Assembly (NCBI GenBank): GCA_013396915.1 | Contig: VWZL01000728.1 | Coordinates: forward strand, 558,001 to 622,000 | Length of the DNA: 64,000 bases | Reading direction: 5' to 3' | DNA from: Stercorarius parasiticus | Lineage: Eukaryota > Chordata > Aves > Charadriiformes > Stercorariidae | Shown here: positions 50,001 through 62,960 of the stretch, in pieces | Layout: every line of letters begins with the position of its first letter | Numbering within the stretch: position 1 is the stretch's first letter | The notes under the pieces: generated by a model | Seen by the model: only the letters and a program-made list of their open reading frames with translations | Database searches by the model: none | Told to the model about the DNA's origin: nothing | Program-made: the position numbers and the translations under genes

Positions 50001-52269
50001 AAAATGGATATCCTTGGCTGTGCAGTCTCTCCAGCTCCCTTATGTTGGGGAGAAGTGTCGATGTGGCCATGTGGTAAATTGCACAAACTGCTATGGCTGA
50101 AAACAAATGAATTTCAAGGCTTCATATGCTGGTAAATCTACCATATCCTTAGTCACCTTGTTCAGTGATTCCTTTCACTGTTGGAAGACAGGTCATGCGT
50201 TATTTGTTGAAATCCGTGTCACTGATTTCTAATCAGGCTTTGCTTGCTAGATTATGGCATTATCTATTGTCAGCAGTTTCTCTCTACATGTTTTCAAAAA
50301 TCAAAGCCAACAATGTCATGGTGAAGCACTGTCTTTAAACAGACTAAAAAGGAATAGTCAATGCCACTTTACCATCTGATGCTCTGTAGTGGGTCTACTC
50401 TGATTTCTGATTAAACAAAAGATGTGCTTAGGTCTGGATATCTAAAAGGGTCAGTCCATAAAATACCGCATTTCACATCATGTGACAAGTAGCTGTCACT
50501 CCATAAATTCTTTTCCAAGTGGCACTGGAGAGTATTTACCCACACACACAGACACACTTGAAGACAGACAGGTTCTGTGTGTCTTTTTTTTTAAAGCAAA
50601 GCATCATTGTCTCATTAAGTGGACAGTAATTGCAATTATTCAGCATGTATTGTGACTTGCAAATGAGGCTTGTGAAGTCCTTCTCCATAAATTCATGGAT
50701 TAAGAAGGCTAATGAAATCTGCCTTGCTTTAGAAAATGTTGCCCTTTTTTCCAGCAAGAGTTTTGTAGTGGTATGAATCTTGATAAATGATCCCTGTCTC
50801 TGACACATGGAGAGAACAGGAGCATTGTGCCATACACAGTGGAGTTGCAGAAGACTTGGACTCTTGCCTACAGATGTTTCTTGCCCAAAACACAAAGCCA
50901 GTATCTTCTGCTCTTCTGGCACTTCAGAGCCTTGGAGCCTAGACACTTGACACCGACATCCAGGTTAGGCTATGAATCATTACAACTCGGTGGATGTAGC
51001 ATGGGCTGATGGAGGCTTTTTCTACACATGAGAGTTTCACTTGACTGAAAAGACAGAGAGCTAAGTCAAGGTGGCAAAGGACTGCAGGGTTATGGGTGCG
51101 CCTTCCACAGCCTTGTGAATGAATCCTGACCCCTCTAGTGAGTTTGTGAGATACCCCGAGGCTTGCTGCTACCTTATGGTCATTTTGGTTGACTCAGTCA
51201 CCCACACTTGCTATTGACATCAGGGCGCTTAGAGACGAACTGCAGCCCATAATGACAGTGTTCCAGGAGATGAGAGGTGCAGCTGCGTGTGTGTAGCAGA
51301 TTGATCAGTTACCACCCAAGTCCGAGAAAGAAAGCAGATTTTGGAGCCTTTCCTTTGAGCCAGTTGCTCATGAGGAGCATGCACACAGCATAGACCAGAC
51401 ACCTGGGCATCAGGTGTCCATGGGAGCTGACACCAAATCCCTATAAGACCTTTCATAAATTTGCCTGTTCTCTTTTTCAGCCACTTTGCTCCTCTGATAA
51501 AAGTTACATTTATACTCCTTAGCATGCTGTCTGGAGGGTTTTTGGGAAGTGCTTGGAGACCCACCAACAAAAGGAGCTAAGTGAAAAAGTACAATTCAAA
51601 ACTGAAATGGTTAAAAATGATCTTCAAATGTTGGGCTGCCTCAGGGAAACAAGAACTCACCTCAGCTCCATTTAGATTGATGTCGGGTAGAGGGAATTTT
51701 ATTCTTTCAAATGTATGTGCATTTATAATGCATAAAATGTAGTTAAATGCAGGCCGCTGTGTGACTGAAGAGTGAATATTAAACATAAACGGGTTGCTTC
51801 ACATCTGGAAGGAAAGCAAATCAGCATTGCTTCTCCACAGGGTGAAACTGAAATGTGAGCCGTGCAATGCTTTTCCTAGGCCAGGGAGAAACAAAATAGA
51901 GAGTTGAGAATCAGTATGAGGTAAAATATGCCATTAAAATATCAGATGAAATGGGGACAGAAGAGGAGAAATGCAGGTACAGGAGGACAAATAAGAACAG
52001 TTGTTGTCTTTTTGGACAGGATTGAGCGGGTTTCGTGTGATGGCCTAATGCATGCTTTTAGGAGCTGGTATGTCTCAGTGGGTAAAACACTAATTTGGAA
52101 AAGGTTTGTATGATCTTCAAGAATTTTCACCTCTTTCTTCTTCCTCTGTTTTCTCTGTCAGTTTTTTGTGTGCTCTGTCACTTTAGATGAGGAATTATCA
52201 GAGGTAAGAAAGGGCTGTTCCATGAGCTGGTATGGTAGGACCCTAATCCAACCCAGGGTATCAAGTTAG
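41050..52269. other. Long non-coding stretch, no gene seen
   Basis: Eleven kilobases without a supportable gene. Simple sequence includes a GATAGGTA-like cluster at about 41778-41812, an A13-A14 run at about 46898-46911 and a short CA run at 50540-50557. Frames up to about 140 codons (41560-41982 minus, 50536-50946 minus, 51229-51570 minus) show no recognisable family and overlap other frames. No interspersed repeat was recognised, which makes this a large apparently unique block. Confidence 0.6.
50540..50557. repeat. Short CA microsatellite
   Basis: An interrupted (CA)n run (CACACACACA, G, ACACAC) of under 20 bases. It is minor simple sequence. Confidence 0.8.
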
Positions 52270-52335
52270 TTGGGAAAATGTAGCTTCCTTACGTGAAGAA
52301 CATTAAGGCTCACAACCAGGTAGGAAATGCCTGTG
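52270..52335 (-). repeat. MIR-type SINE fragment (weak)
   Basis: TTGGGAAAATG (52270 on), ACATTAAGGCTCACAACCAG (52300-52319) and GTAGGAAATGCC correspond to the complement of MIR CATTTTCCC, the GTGTGACCTTGGGCAAGT region and the CACTTACTAGC region. The match is patchy, and other origins are possible. Confidence 0.4.
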
Positions 52336-55300
52336 TATAGGTGCATTTATTATAACCACAGCTTGCATGATCCTTTTCCAGCTTTTTCCTTTTCCCCCAA
52401 AACCTTCCTGGGAACACTGTCTTATCCAGCAGAAAGCATCAATGCATTCACTGAATAGGTCACAGCACAGTGTTAGAGACCCTAGAGTCAGCTCTCATTA
52501 GCTGATGATTAATTCTGCTTCCAATGAAAGGAATAGTGTAAGTGGGTGAACCTATTTAATCCTTCTTTTATTTTCCTCCTTCAGCTTGTGAACCTTTCCC
52601 TTATATAACACACAAATTCCAAACACTGACTACTCCACCAAACACATTCATTTATTTAGGATTTTTTTTTTTGTAGTACACTCCTGACGATGCATATGCA
52701 ACTTCTCTGCCTAGAAATGTAAAGATAGATGGTTTATTTAGAAAAGCAAAACTGACATCTGCTTTTTAAAATCAGAAGACAGAAGCACCAAAATAAATGC
52801 AAAAAATGCCTCTGAAGCTGTCCATATGTGTGCTTAACTCTCCATTTGCTGATCCTTATTCATTCATTGTCATGAGGTGCTAATCTCCAGTTCCTCATCA
52901 TTTCTGTCTGGTTTCAGACAGTTACAAGGAAGAACCAGAAAACATTTTCTGTCATCCAGCCCACCAACTGAAGTGAACAGTGGAAAATCAAAGTAAGCGT
53001 CCTCACCACAGGTTATTGTCAGCAGGCACAGTGGCTCCCCAAATGTCAGGTAAATCTGGGATCGCCTTGCTCTGCCCACAGGGAGTGGTTTTGCCTTCTG
53101 AAATTGGAGTGGCTGAGTTGGATTAGAAAGGACCTCAGTATGGGATGACAAGGAGCAGGAATATAAATCTTTACATCCAATGGCTGAAATTTACTTTCAT
53201 ATGCTCCTCAGAGGAAGCTTATGAGTGAATAATCTATTGGATAGGATTGGACTAATTAAAGTGAATGATTTGGAAGGAAGACAAAGTGGGAAATCTTTAT
53301 AAAGGAATTCACTCAGGACACACAATGCCGCCAGCCTTTTTGTTTTAAGTCACCCAAGACTGTTGCAGTTTGCATCAAACACTTTTAGGATTCTGGCATG
53401 GAATTGGCACATTAAATTTTTCCTAGAGAGGGAGTAGAGGGAGTAGTTTGGGGAGAAGATAAGCAGGATTAGGCTGCTGTAGAGGTGTGCTGTGTTTTTT
53501 GCTTTGAAACCTCTCAGCTCTTACGTGCAACTTCAGTCCTAGAAAGATTGCACTTCTCAAAAATTTGTTTTGCTTGGGTTCTCTATCACACTGCAATCAT
53601 CTTTCCTCTCAGTCAAGCAAACAACACCTCATCTGTGCTTTCTCTATCATGAAGCTTTTGTTAACAGAAATTAAATGAGCCAGAAGGAACTGTCACAGTT
53701 CTGGTGTGGGCTCTGGGAGTTCTCTCCTGCTACCCCAGCAATTGGCTGTACCAGTAGATTAAACAAGGCTAAGGAACATTCCCAAGCCTGGTCTTGGCAT
53801 AGGTGATCTAGGGCTCTCCAAAATTATTTCTAGTTTCTGGGGAGGTGATCAGAGACAGTTGCAATAAGCGATTTTGGATACAGCCATCCTATTCTGCAGG
53901 GTAAGAGAGTTTAGTAATATTGTTAGAAATGTTGTTTGATGCTATCTGGCTTTAGTTCCACATAAGGGTTGTGTTAATTTAATATTATAAATACTGCACC
54001 AGTGTCCACTCTTTTGCTTTTTTTGTGACGTGAATGAGGCTGCAGATCATCTGCCTTATTCCCTTCATTTTGTTACCCAGCTTGTAAGAACTTCTTGCCA
54101 CCCAGTTCCTCTTCTTCTTCACACATCTAATTTACAAGTTTGAACCTCAGTTTGTGATTGGTCTCGCATTTGAGGTGGTCAAGAAAACACCCAAATGTGA
54201 TAGTTCTCCATAGACGGTGGTATCAAAGTTTAAATTCAACCCTGGTGCAACCTGAATTATTCAGCCATGCTGTATCCAAGCTACCAACTGTATCCATTGA
54301 AATCAGTGCAGAGACTGTGGGCTATTCCTGAATTTTGTCCTGCTTTTGGTTAAAGATTGGAGTGAGAAGGATCTTTTCAGGTGTAGGATAGCATCTATAG
54401 TTATCAATGCATTATAATTTTGGTCACTGAGCCCTTCTGGTGAAAAGTTCCCTCTCCCATAACCAGACTTTTGAATGTCTCTGTTTCTTCAGTCACCTTT
54501 TCTTTTTGTAGTTGAACAATTTGCATTTCCTCCTTTTGCTAGGAATGGGCTATTTCTTGGGCACTGGTCATAATTTCTGGGTCAGCTAATAAGCTGGTTT
54601 TTATTCCTTACCTAAATGCTGTGTATTAGAGAATTGTTGAGTTGGAAAATGTTAGCTTCATTTAGTTATTGTCAAGTTCTGCTGAGAAAGGAGATGGCTT
54701 GTTCATATACTGGGTCCATTTTGAGAAGCAAAGTGTATTTAATTGGGCTATTTTTGCTGTAAGTTCACAAAGTTTCTCCAGCATGGTCTCCAATTAAGCA
54801 ACTGAATCCAATATGAAGTAATTGAGACTGACCCAGCTGTCTTGTAGCACTGCAGTGAGCTGCTGCAGATGGCAAGAGGGATCAAAGTTCCCTCTGAAGT
54901 CCATTAACACCACATAAAATAGAAGATGCGTATGCTGGGATCTCTCTACAAGTTCCTCAAGAGGGTGGATTAGAGAATATAGTTAACAAATTCAAGCAAA
55001 GCAATGTGAATACCTTCCACTACTAATAGCAATGCTTGTGAGATGAAGAACATTTAATGTGCTTTTTTGAGGCCAATAATTTTCAAGGACAGTTACCTAT
55101 CAAGGGTGTCTCCATTTTTGGCTTGAACCCACTTGTTGCTCTCCAGGTTTCTCAGGAGCACCTATCCTCTACAGCTGGTATCAATGTAATATATAAACTC
55201 TGATTCCTAAGAGGATCAGACCCAGGGGCTGTGATTCACCTCAACTAACTTCAGCTGTGTACAGTGTGAACATCTCTACCTGTTCTAGTTATTACACCTT

Positions 55301-57602
55301 CTTCACAGTCAGTGGAGAGAAATAAATACACATCTGGAACACAATCCATCTAACTTCTTCTAAATGTCTATTTTACATTGAGATGAATTGCTCACAGTTC
55401 CTATCCTCTCATGCTGAGAGGGCTCAGGGCAATTAGTTCAGATTCAGGAGTCCACTTCATAGATGTTCATTTTCAGACAGACACAGACTATGCTACCACT
55501 CTCAAGTTGGTCATCCAGAATTAGTGACTGATCTTAGCTCCCCTATTTCTCACTCCGTCTCTGGGCTTTAACATTGAATAACATCGATACAAAGCAATCT
55601 CCAGTGTTCTGAGTCAAAAAAGAAGTTTCTAGAAAGATTGTTTTTGTATAAATTTATAAGGCAACCTAAAGGAGAGAATTTATTATTTGTTTCCCCTCCT
55701 AAAAGCCCTATAATGTAACAACAGGCAGTCCTGTAGATTATAGTTGTGATAGATGCTGTTAGGAGCTCAGTTACATTGATGAACACACTAAAACCACAAA
55801 TAATTGCTAATGCATAGTTGTTGGCTTTTAGTATGCGTGCCTTGGCATTCCTGAGCTGCTTTGGGATGTTTCTATGGACGTATTAGGAAGGAGGATTTAT
55901 TTCTGCTATTGTGAACAGGTGGGTTGTGAGGTCTGGGTCTCCCATCATCATGGTAATTAGTTAGCTCTGCTATAGCATATACACTCCCAGCATGCCTCTG
56001 AGGTCAGGAAGAGCTCTCTTACTCTGATACGTTGGTTACCCAACCAAATTCAGGAATCCTAAAACAGATGTCATCAATAGATTAAGTGAGATGCATACTA
56101 AAAAAATCTGTTTCCCTACACCAAGAGAACTGACTTCCTTCAGGACACAAAAGTCTTCACTTGTCTCTATATCTGATCCATACCTCTTGTGGTCTGAACA
56201 ATCCATTTGCCACAGGACCACCCTTATCTCAGAAAGCAGTAACTCTTCCTTGCTTCCCTGCCAAGAGCCTACTACAACTTTGCTTATTTGATCTCAGACT
56301 TACCTCTGCTGTGTTGCTGTTTGTGTGAGTTCATATGCATTCTCCCAGCAGTCACTTGCTGAGTGAAACAAAGAAATAAGAGTTAAGTTGCTCTTATGCC
56401 ATGAGATCCTCCTTAACAGTAGGCCATTTCAAGCATACATTCAATACATCTTTTATTCTTGCAGTCCTTTTGGAGAGCAAAAGTGCTCACTTCTGTATTC
56501 CCAGCTTTGGTTGCTTGAGCAAAATCTGGAAGCTCAACGATGCATTGCACCACCTTGCTGCAAAAGACCAGCCTGAGCTCTGGAAGGCAGATGCAGAGCA
56601 ATGGTTACTAGTGCAGACTGGAACTGGTTTATCATGGCTCCAGCTTTTGACTATGGGGCATCTCTTCTAGTAGCCAAAAAGCTGTCCAAAAGTGTTTCAT
56701 TTTTTCCTTCATTTAACTGCCTGTTTCAATTATTTGAGCTTCCTAGCAGCTAACATTGGCCAGAAGATATATTGCTGGGAGATGTGAACACCTCACCCTC
56801 TGCTGAGAGGAGAGCTTTGCTTTAACTCTCTCCTGCCCCCGCACCTTTCTTTTCCCCTGGGCGGGGGGAATTCCCACTCCAGTTTCAATCTGCTTTCACC
56901 ACCAATTGTGAAGCCTGCAGATTTGATTTGAACTGCAAATTCCTGAAGCTATCTTACAATAATATAACAGCTTGTCCTGCTGCTAAAGGAACCTTTATAA
57001 TTTTCTGGATGCAGCAGCCTCTGCAGCATCCTTAGAATTGCCAGGTGTGATCACATCACCAGTATATCTTACCCAGCACTTTTTTGGGGGTCTTTTTTTT
57101 TTTTACCTTAGTAAAACCACCAATACCGGAGCTGCAGAAAAGTATAAATCTCAGGTAATACACGGTTTCATTGCCCATTGCTGAATTCCTGTTATATCTC
57201 CTGATCTCAGCTTTACTTAGCACATCCAGCTGTCTCGCTGAATATCATTCTTAGCACTGCAGTATCTCCTTCAATGCTTCTAAAAACCACTCCCGGTCTT
57301 TATGAAATGGGATATTTCAGCAGGAAACCATCTCCCTTGCAAGACATTGCCAATACCTAAACAAGATGGAAGGCATTGCTAGGCTGTCCCTTGAATATCC
57401 TGCAGCACCAAGATCTTGATGAGTGATTACTGGAGATTTCTAGAAGAGCCGGTGGACGACATCTCTTTTACCAGCATTATGCAGTAAGTTGTGAAAAGAG
57501 CTTTGAACTGCAGTCCTCTAAAACCCGTATTCCTTCAAGGATGCCCTGCATTTCCCTCTGTGTTATGCGTCACACAGCCGACAGCATAGGTACGGCCATG
57601 GG

Positions 57603-57615
57603 GAGAGAGAGAGAG
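57603..57615 (+). repeat. Short GA microsatellite
   Basis: A run of GA dinucleotides (GAGAGAGAGAGAG) followed by CACGAGAGGGAG. It is minor simple sequence. Confidence 0.8.
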
Positions 57616-60490
57616 CACGAGAGGGAGCTTGTATTTTATAGGGGAATGTGCAAACAGCCAAAGACGTGCACAGGGACAAGAAAATATTTATTCCACAAAA
57701 AGTCTTTCTTATTTCTCAAAACATAAAGATCCCACTGGGAAAGGAAGCAAAATATAAATGTATATGAGAGATGCCAAGAGAAAGGTACAAAGAGTGAGGA
57801 CTGTCATTAACTTCTGTCTGTCTTTGAGATGAGACGAAATCTCTGCCATCCCATAGTCACACTTAGTCACCACATAGTCTCCAGTCACACTTCCAGATTT
57901 TATTAGTTCCTGGAAGGCAGACCACTTTGCTTTGTCATGTTTCCCTGTAGAAATGGGATTTTGATCACAAAATGGAATTAAAACATTTTTTTTTTTAGAT
58001 TTTTCAGGTGTGGAAAGAGATTTAAAAATTGGCTATGTAAGTTGGAAAGGTATAAGAGCCCAGTTCATAGATCCCTATGTCAAAGTCACTTTCCTCAAGA
58101 ACAGTTTAATGTAAGGTGTCCTTTCTCCCTTTATTCCACCCCCTCCTCCAGTACAGTTGTGTTAAATATTGCAGCAGAAAAACTGATGAGGGCTGAAGAG
58201 ATTTAAAAGCCATTGAATCATTACAGTAATAGGTGCAGTGAGCATGTTCTTGGGTAAACAAATATAGTGCAAGAGGCAGAAAAACAGAAAGATGATTGGA
58301 TGAAGTCAACTTAAAGTGAGAAATGTACCTTCATGCCAGGAGAAATAGAAGATGCTGGAAATAACAAGCAGTTGGGGAATATGTGGCTCCAGGAAATAAA
58401 GAGGTTTTTCTCTCTAGAGGCCTGACTGTGCTCTATCTTGCAAAATTGCATGAGTAAGTGTGCTGGTGTCAACAGAGAGGCTAGATTAATTGTGAACAGA
58501 ATTGGGAACTACTGTGTAAATAAGGATAGCTGCACTGGAGTCATGAACTCGAGCAAGAACCTGTCGTTCAAGAACTGATTTAGTTTCAGAAGTCATTACT
58601 CTGCTGTGGATAGAGTCCGCTGTAGGAGGATTAGATTAAGTCATTCAAACTCCTAGTGGACATCTATCTACATCTGAAATCCTGCCACCTTCCTTGTTTG
58701 TCATTACATCAGCTAATCCATTAAAGATATCAGGGTAATCAGACTGCAAGAATCAAACTTCTCTTTGATAGCTCTAAGCTGTTACAACAGCCTGTACTGA
58801 GGTGTGGACTGTAGTTTTCACTTGATGGTGGCCAACGTGAATTAAAAAAGGTTTCAGTTTCCAGAATTAGTCTCCTAGCACTATTCACTGACAGAACATT
58901 TCTTCTTAATTTTAAACCATTTTCCTCACATCTAGCCAACTTTCCTTTCTAGCTTAATCCTATAATGATTATAATTTCATAATCTTATAATGCAGCCATA
59001 CAATATTTATGCTATGTGGCAATAGACAAGAATGATCACAGCCTTCTCAAGAGCTAGCATAGAATATGCAACGTCTAGGCAAAAGCTTAAGGTTTGACAG
59101 CTCTTCTCACTGAAGTCTGCCACCTTCAGAAACAGCTCCAAATACACCCACCCACAACCTATTCCCTCACCCCTCCCACGTTTGCCAGTGCTGCCTTATT
59201 CTCTGTTCTTTAAGGTGCAGTAGAGACAACAGAATTCTGAGACAAACAGAATTAATCTTGGTGAAACCAAAAATGACAGAGTTGCTCTAGGCTCTCTCTG
59301 CTTATCTGCACAGGCTTTGTTGCTCACCTGACCTTTGGTGGATTGATTCTGCTTAATAGGCTATCAGAAAAGCCATAAGCAGTGAAAAGTAAGGTGCTTT
59401 CTGCCTGCTTTGACAGCTGAATCAGTTCAGCAGGGGTCACATGAATTGGCACAGGGAAAGAGAAAGAATCAGAAGCAGGAGAAGGAAGAAGGAAGACCAC
59501 CCTCTTCCATAGTAGCAAACTCTCTGTTTAAAGCAGGTCATCACACCTTTAATTTGATAATTCCTACAACTTGATAAGGAGTCCCAAATATTCCTAGTGA
59601 CTTCAGAGGGACATGGGCTCAGACATCATAGTAGTAGAGCGTGATGTGAAGAGTCACGACAAGACCTATATCTCTACTCTTCAGTCCTAACAAGTGCCCT
59701 TTCCCTTTTCCCCAACACTTCTTGCTTCTGAGAAGAGTAGATCCTCCAAGGCCATGCCCACAACTCAGAAAATAAACTAGATACCAACCTAACCGAACAC
59801 CCTTTCCCACTCTCCTGGTGGCTCATCTCAGATGAACAACCAATAACTGGTGCTGACTGATGTTAGCTAATTGAAAGTGGCTCACAAGAACTCATCCGAT
59901 TACACCCTTCAGTACAGTTGCAAGAGAATTGTTTCTGTTTCCTTAATAATGTGTGGGTTAATGTATTCATCCTTAAAATCAATATCATTTTTTTTCTCCC
60001 ACTGTTAGTCTTGAAGGGGCTGGTGGTTATTTTTCTACTCTACTAGGAACTGCATAGTAGTTCTATGTCTTTAAATCCCCTTTTTCTGGATTGTTGTTAT
60101 ACTAGAAATTCATCGCTAATTTATTTTAAGAAGTAAGATTTTGGGCCTCTTCATTTTTAAAAAATTTGAATTGTAATGCTTCAGAGCCTGGCTCAAGCAG
60201 AGAGGAAACTATATTCTGATTTTTTGTTGTCTGATTTGCCTCTGACCTGAGGCAATTATCTCATTGTCCATTTTACTGTTTTTCAGGGTGTGTGAAAGAT
60301 TCCTAATACTTTTGGAATCACTGGGATAGGCAGTAAAAGCTTGTACTTGTCTTCAGCTCTCATTGTTAGAAAAAGTGTCCTAGCCCTTCTCCCTGCCAGT
60401 TAGCTGTGGAATACTCTTCTGCACAGACCTGGTTGAGTGTCCCAGATCTCTCTTTAAAGCAAAGAGGGACAAAACTACATACAAATACAG

Positions 60491-60510
60491 GCACACACAG
60501 ACACACACAC
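60491..60510. repeat. Short CA microsatellite
   Basis: GCACACACAGACACACACAC, a CA run with one G interruption. On the minus strand it encodes the cysteine-valine run of a short frame, which is therefore an artefact. Confidence 0.8.
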
Positions 60511-62425
60511 TTTTGCTATTCATACTAGTCTGGCAGCTAGACCTGCACAATGACAGCTCTAGCATGGTGGTAATCGCGTTAGCAGGGATTTTACGAGATG
60601 TTTAAATATTGATAAGAGAAATGCCTGTGCTTCCTTTAGCTACTTATGTCAGCAGATACTGAACACCTTGTTAGACATATGATTACCAATAAGTAACATG
60701 TAATTCCACGGCTCTTAAAAATCCCCACAAGGTACATTATGCAACAAGGTTGAATTTTTATTTCTTGTTTTTTCCTTTTTCTTTTTTATTCCCTTTCCCT
60801 ACTTCCCCTTTTCCTCCCACTTTCCAAATGCTGAGGCAATTTTGTTGCACACAAAAACTTCATCTCCTTTCCAACCTAGTAATTTCCTAAGTTCTGATAC
60901 ATTTTCCCACACACATACACATTTGGTCAAAAAAAGCAACTCTTCTGTTGTCTAGCAGCAGAAAGAGAACAGGTGAATCTTGCTGTGAGGGGAGACCTTT
61001 GGACCAGATCTGTAAATATCTACTGGCATTTGTGAGTCTTACCTCATTTATACTAGCTGATGATCTGGCTGATCAGAATACATGGGGAGTCATCAATGCC
61101 TGATTTAACTAACACTTTAGGAGCCTATATTTCATTTACAGCCGGTAAACAGAGACCACATTCCAGGCATAGTCTTTTTAAAGACTCATTCAAAAAAACC
61201 TCTTGAAACTCATGGAGTAGCACCTTTAATACTGAAAGCTGTTTATGGCTCAACTACTAAAATTCAGCAAAAAGATGCACATTCACTTCACGTAGAACAC
61301 TTTTAAAATGGGTGGCCTCAAAGCCTTATATTCCCATTGCTTCCATGAGCCTAGGATTATGTGATTTCAGGAGGCTGTTCATCCACCTGAGCCAAGAGGC
61401 ACATAAGTTTCTGCTACAAAAACATGAGGAAAAAAGAATGAAAAACGTCTTGCTGCAGTAGCTAGGTATGGCATGATGGAGAGGGAAGCAGTGCATAACT
61501 GATGGGAAAAAGGTGAGATGCTCCCTTGTACCATATGAGGAGCAACAGCCAAGCTGTGCACTATGAACACAAATTAAAAACAGCCTCTTGCTTAGTCAAT
61601 TGCTTATCCAAATGAGGACAGCAAGCTGTAAAGAGAATTCATTACTTGTTGGCTTGGTTGATCAGTCTCGTAAGTAGCCAAACCTAACAGCCGTGTAATA
61701 ATCAGCAACTTGCACTGCTGGGTACCTAAGCAAAATTCTGTACATGTCAAATAAAGTTTAAGTATAACCAGGTTGAGCCATAACTGAAGGTAATAATAGG
61801 CAGATGCACAATCCAAGGCAACGTATTGATAAGCAATAATAACACCTCTTCAGTTTCATGAACAGGGTATCCTGAAGCAAGGACAAGGACTGGTTTATTC
61901 ACCTTGAGGGGGTACACTGAATGCTCTCCAGTGCCTCTGAGCTCTGGGGTTAAGGTATAATATCAGAACAATTCCCAACACATGGCAGTGACATGCTGCA
62001 GGCATCACTGTTCCTATTTTTAAAATAACAGGATATTTCAATAAAGAGCAAATGCACCAGTCCAGCCCAATGTGAGAGAACCTACAGCAGATCTCACTGA
62101 AGTCCTTCACCAGACCCTGTCGGAGGGCTCCCCTAGGCAACTGGGCTGCATAGACTAGCTAGTAATTAACAGCACAAAAAAATGAAGGCAAAAAATGTTG
62201 TATGTGTAACACAACGCCTTCCCTGTTCTATTCTGCAAGAGAGGCTAGCATAGTCCTGGGAGACAAGCAAAGATCAGGGAGGTTAAAGCATAAAAAGTTA
62301 GCCAGGTTGCAAATTGAAATGCAAGCCCCCTTCCTACTCACCTCCTTGCCTATCCGCACCTCCCAGCTGAAAACAAATAGAAGTGACTAAAACCAGTTTT
62401 TTTTACTTATTTAAGGAATATTGTA

Positions 62426-62960
62426 ATGCAGGCTCTGAGGAAAAGCTGTGCTCATGCATACATCTCAGCTTGCTCCAGTCATCCTGAATATGCATCACTG
62501 CCTGCTACTTGTGGCAGTGTCCCAGCTCCCCTCCTCTCCTCGCCTCGCCTCGCCTTTTTTAAGGGTTCGGCTGGGGTGAGCAGGGGACTCTCTGAGCTGC
62601 CCCTCTCAGTTTCCTTTTTCTGCCCACTCTCTGACAAAAATGTGTCAGCATCCCACCCTGGTTTGGAGAGCTGCTGGCTGAGCAGAAGGAGCTCTCCCAT
62701 GGGGGGCTGCCCTCTCCCCGCTGCAGAGCCGGCACTCCCAGTGAGCTGAGGGAAGGGCAAAAGTGGAGGAATAGCACAACGGAGCCCAGGAACCAGACTT
62801 GTGAATAAGGCGCTTGACTAACTGTGTCACAAGCCATTGCTGAGCTTTGTCGCTAACGGGGAACATGGCCCAGGAAATAAAATGAGCCCTTGGGTTTTGA
62901 GAAGACCAAGCAGCTATGCGGGCAGCATCAGGCAACCATGCAGCCAGGTGTAACCAGAGG
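62426..62960. other. Locally GC-rich patch with CTCGC micro-repeat
   Basis: This is the most GC-rich patch I noticed in the window. It contains several CpGs, a CCTCGCCTCGCCTCGCC run (about 62537-62553), and overlapping frames on both strands (107 codons plus; 93, 92 and 117 codons minus). It might be a small promoter-like or conserved element, but no TATA box, start site or protein family can be named. The frames are most simply a result of GC content. Confidence 0.25.

Larger units (their letters stand above)
52336..62425. other. Long non-coding stretch, no gene seen
   Basis: Ten kilobases with no supportable gene. Simple sequence includes T11 at about 52662-52672, a 9-bp tandem duplication (GAGGGAGTA twice, 53428-53445), T12 at 57093-57104, a GA run at 57603-57615 and a CA run at 60491-60510. 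A patch at 54030-54110 has a faint CR1-like look but was not accepted. Frames here are all under about 95 codons. Confidence 0.6.

Noticed and set aside
52060..52110. tRNA-head-like CTCAGTGGGTAAAACAC
   Set aside because: No B-box at the right distance and no cloverleaf could be drawn.
54030..54110. Possible CR1 antisense piece (CATCTGCC ... CATTTTGTTACCCAGC)
   Set aside because: Only two short boxes match and the flanks do not continue in CR1 order.
60225..60320. Possible MIR (TGACCTGAGGCAATTATCTC)
   Set aside because: A single box without the CAGTTTCC or B-box segments is not enough.
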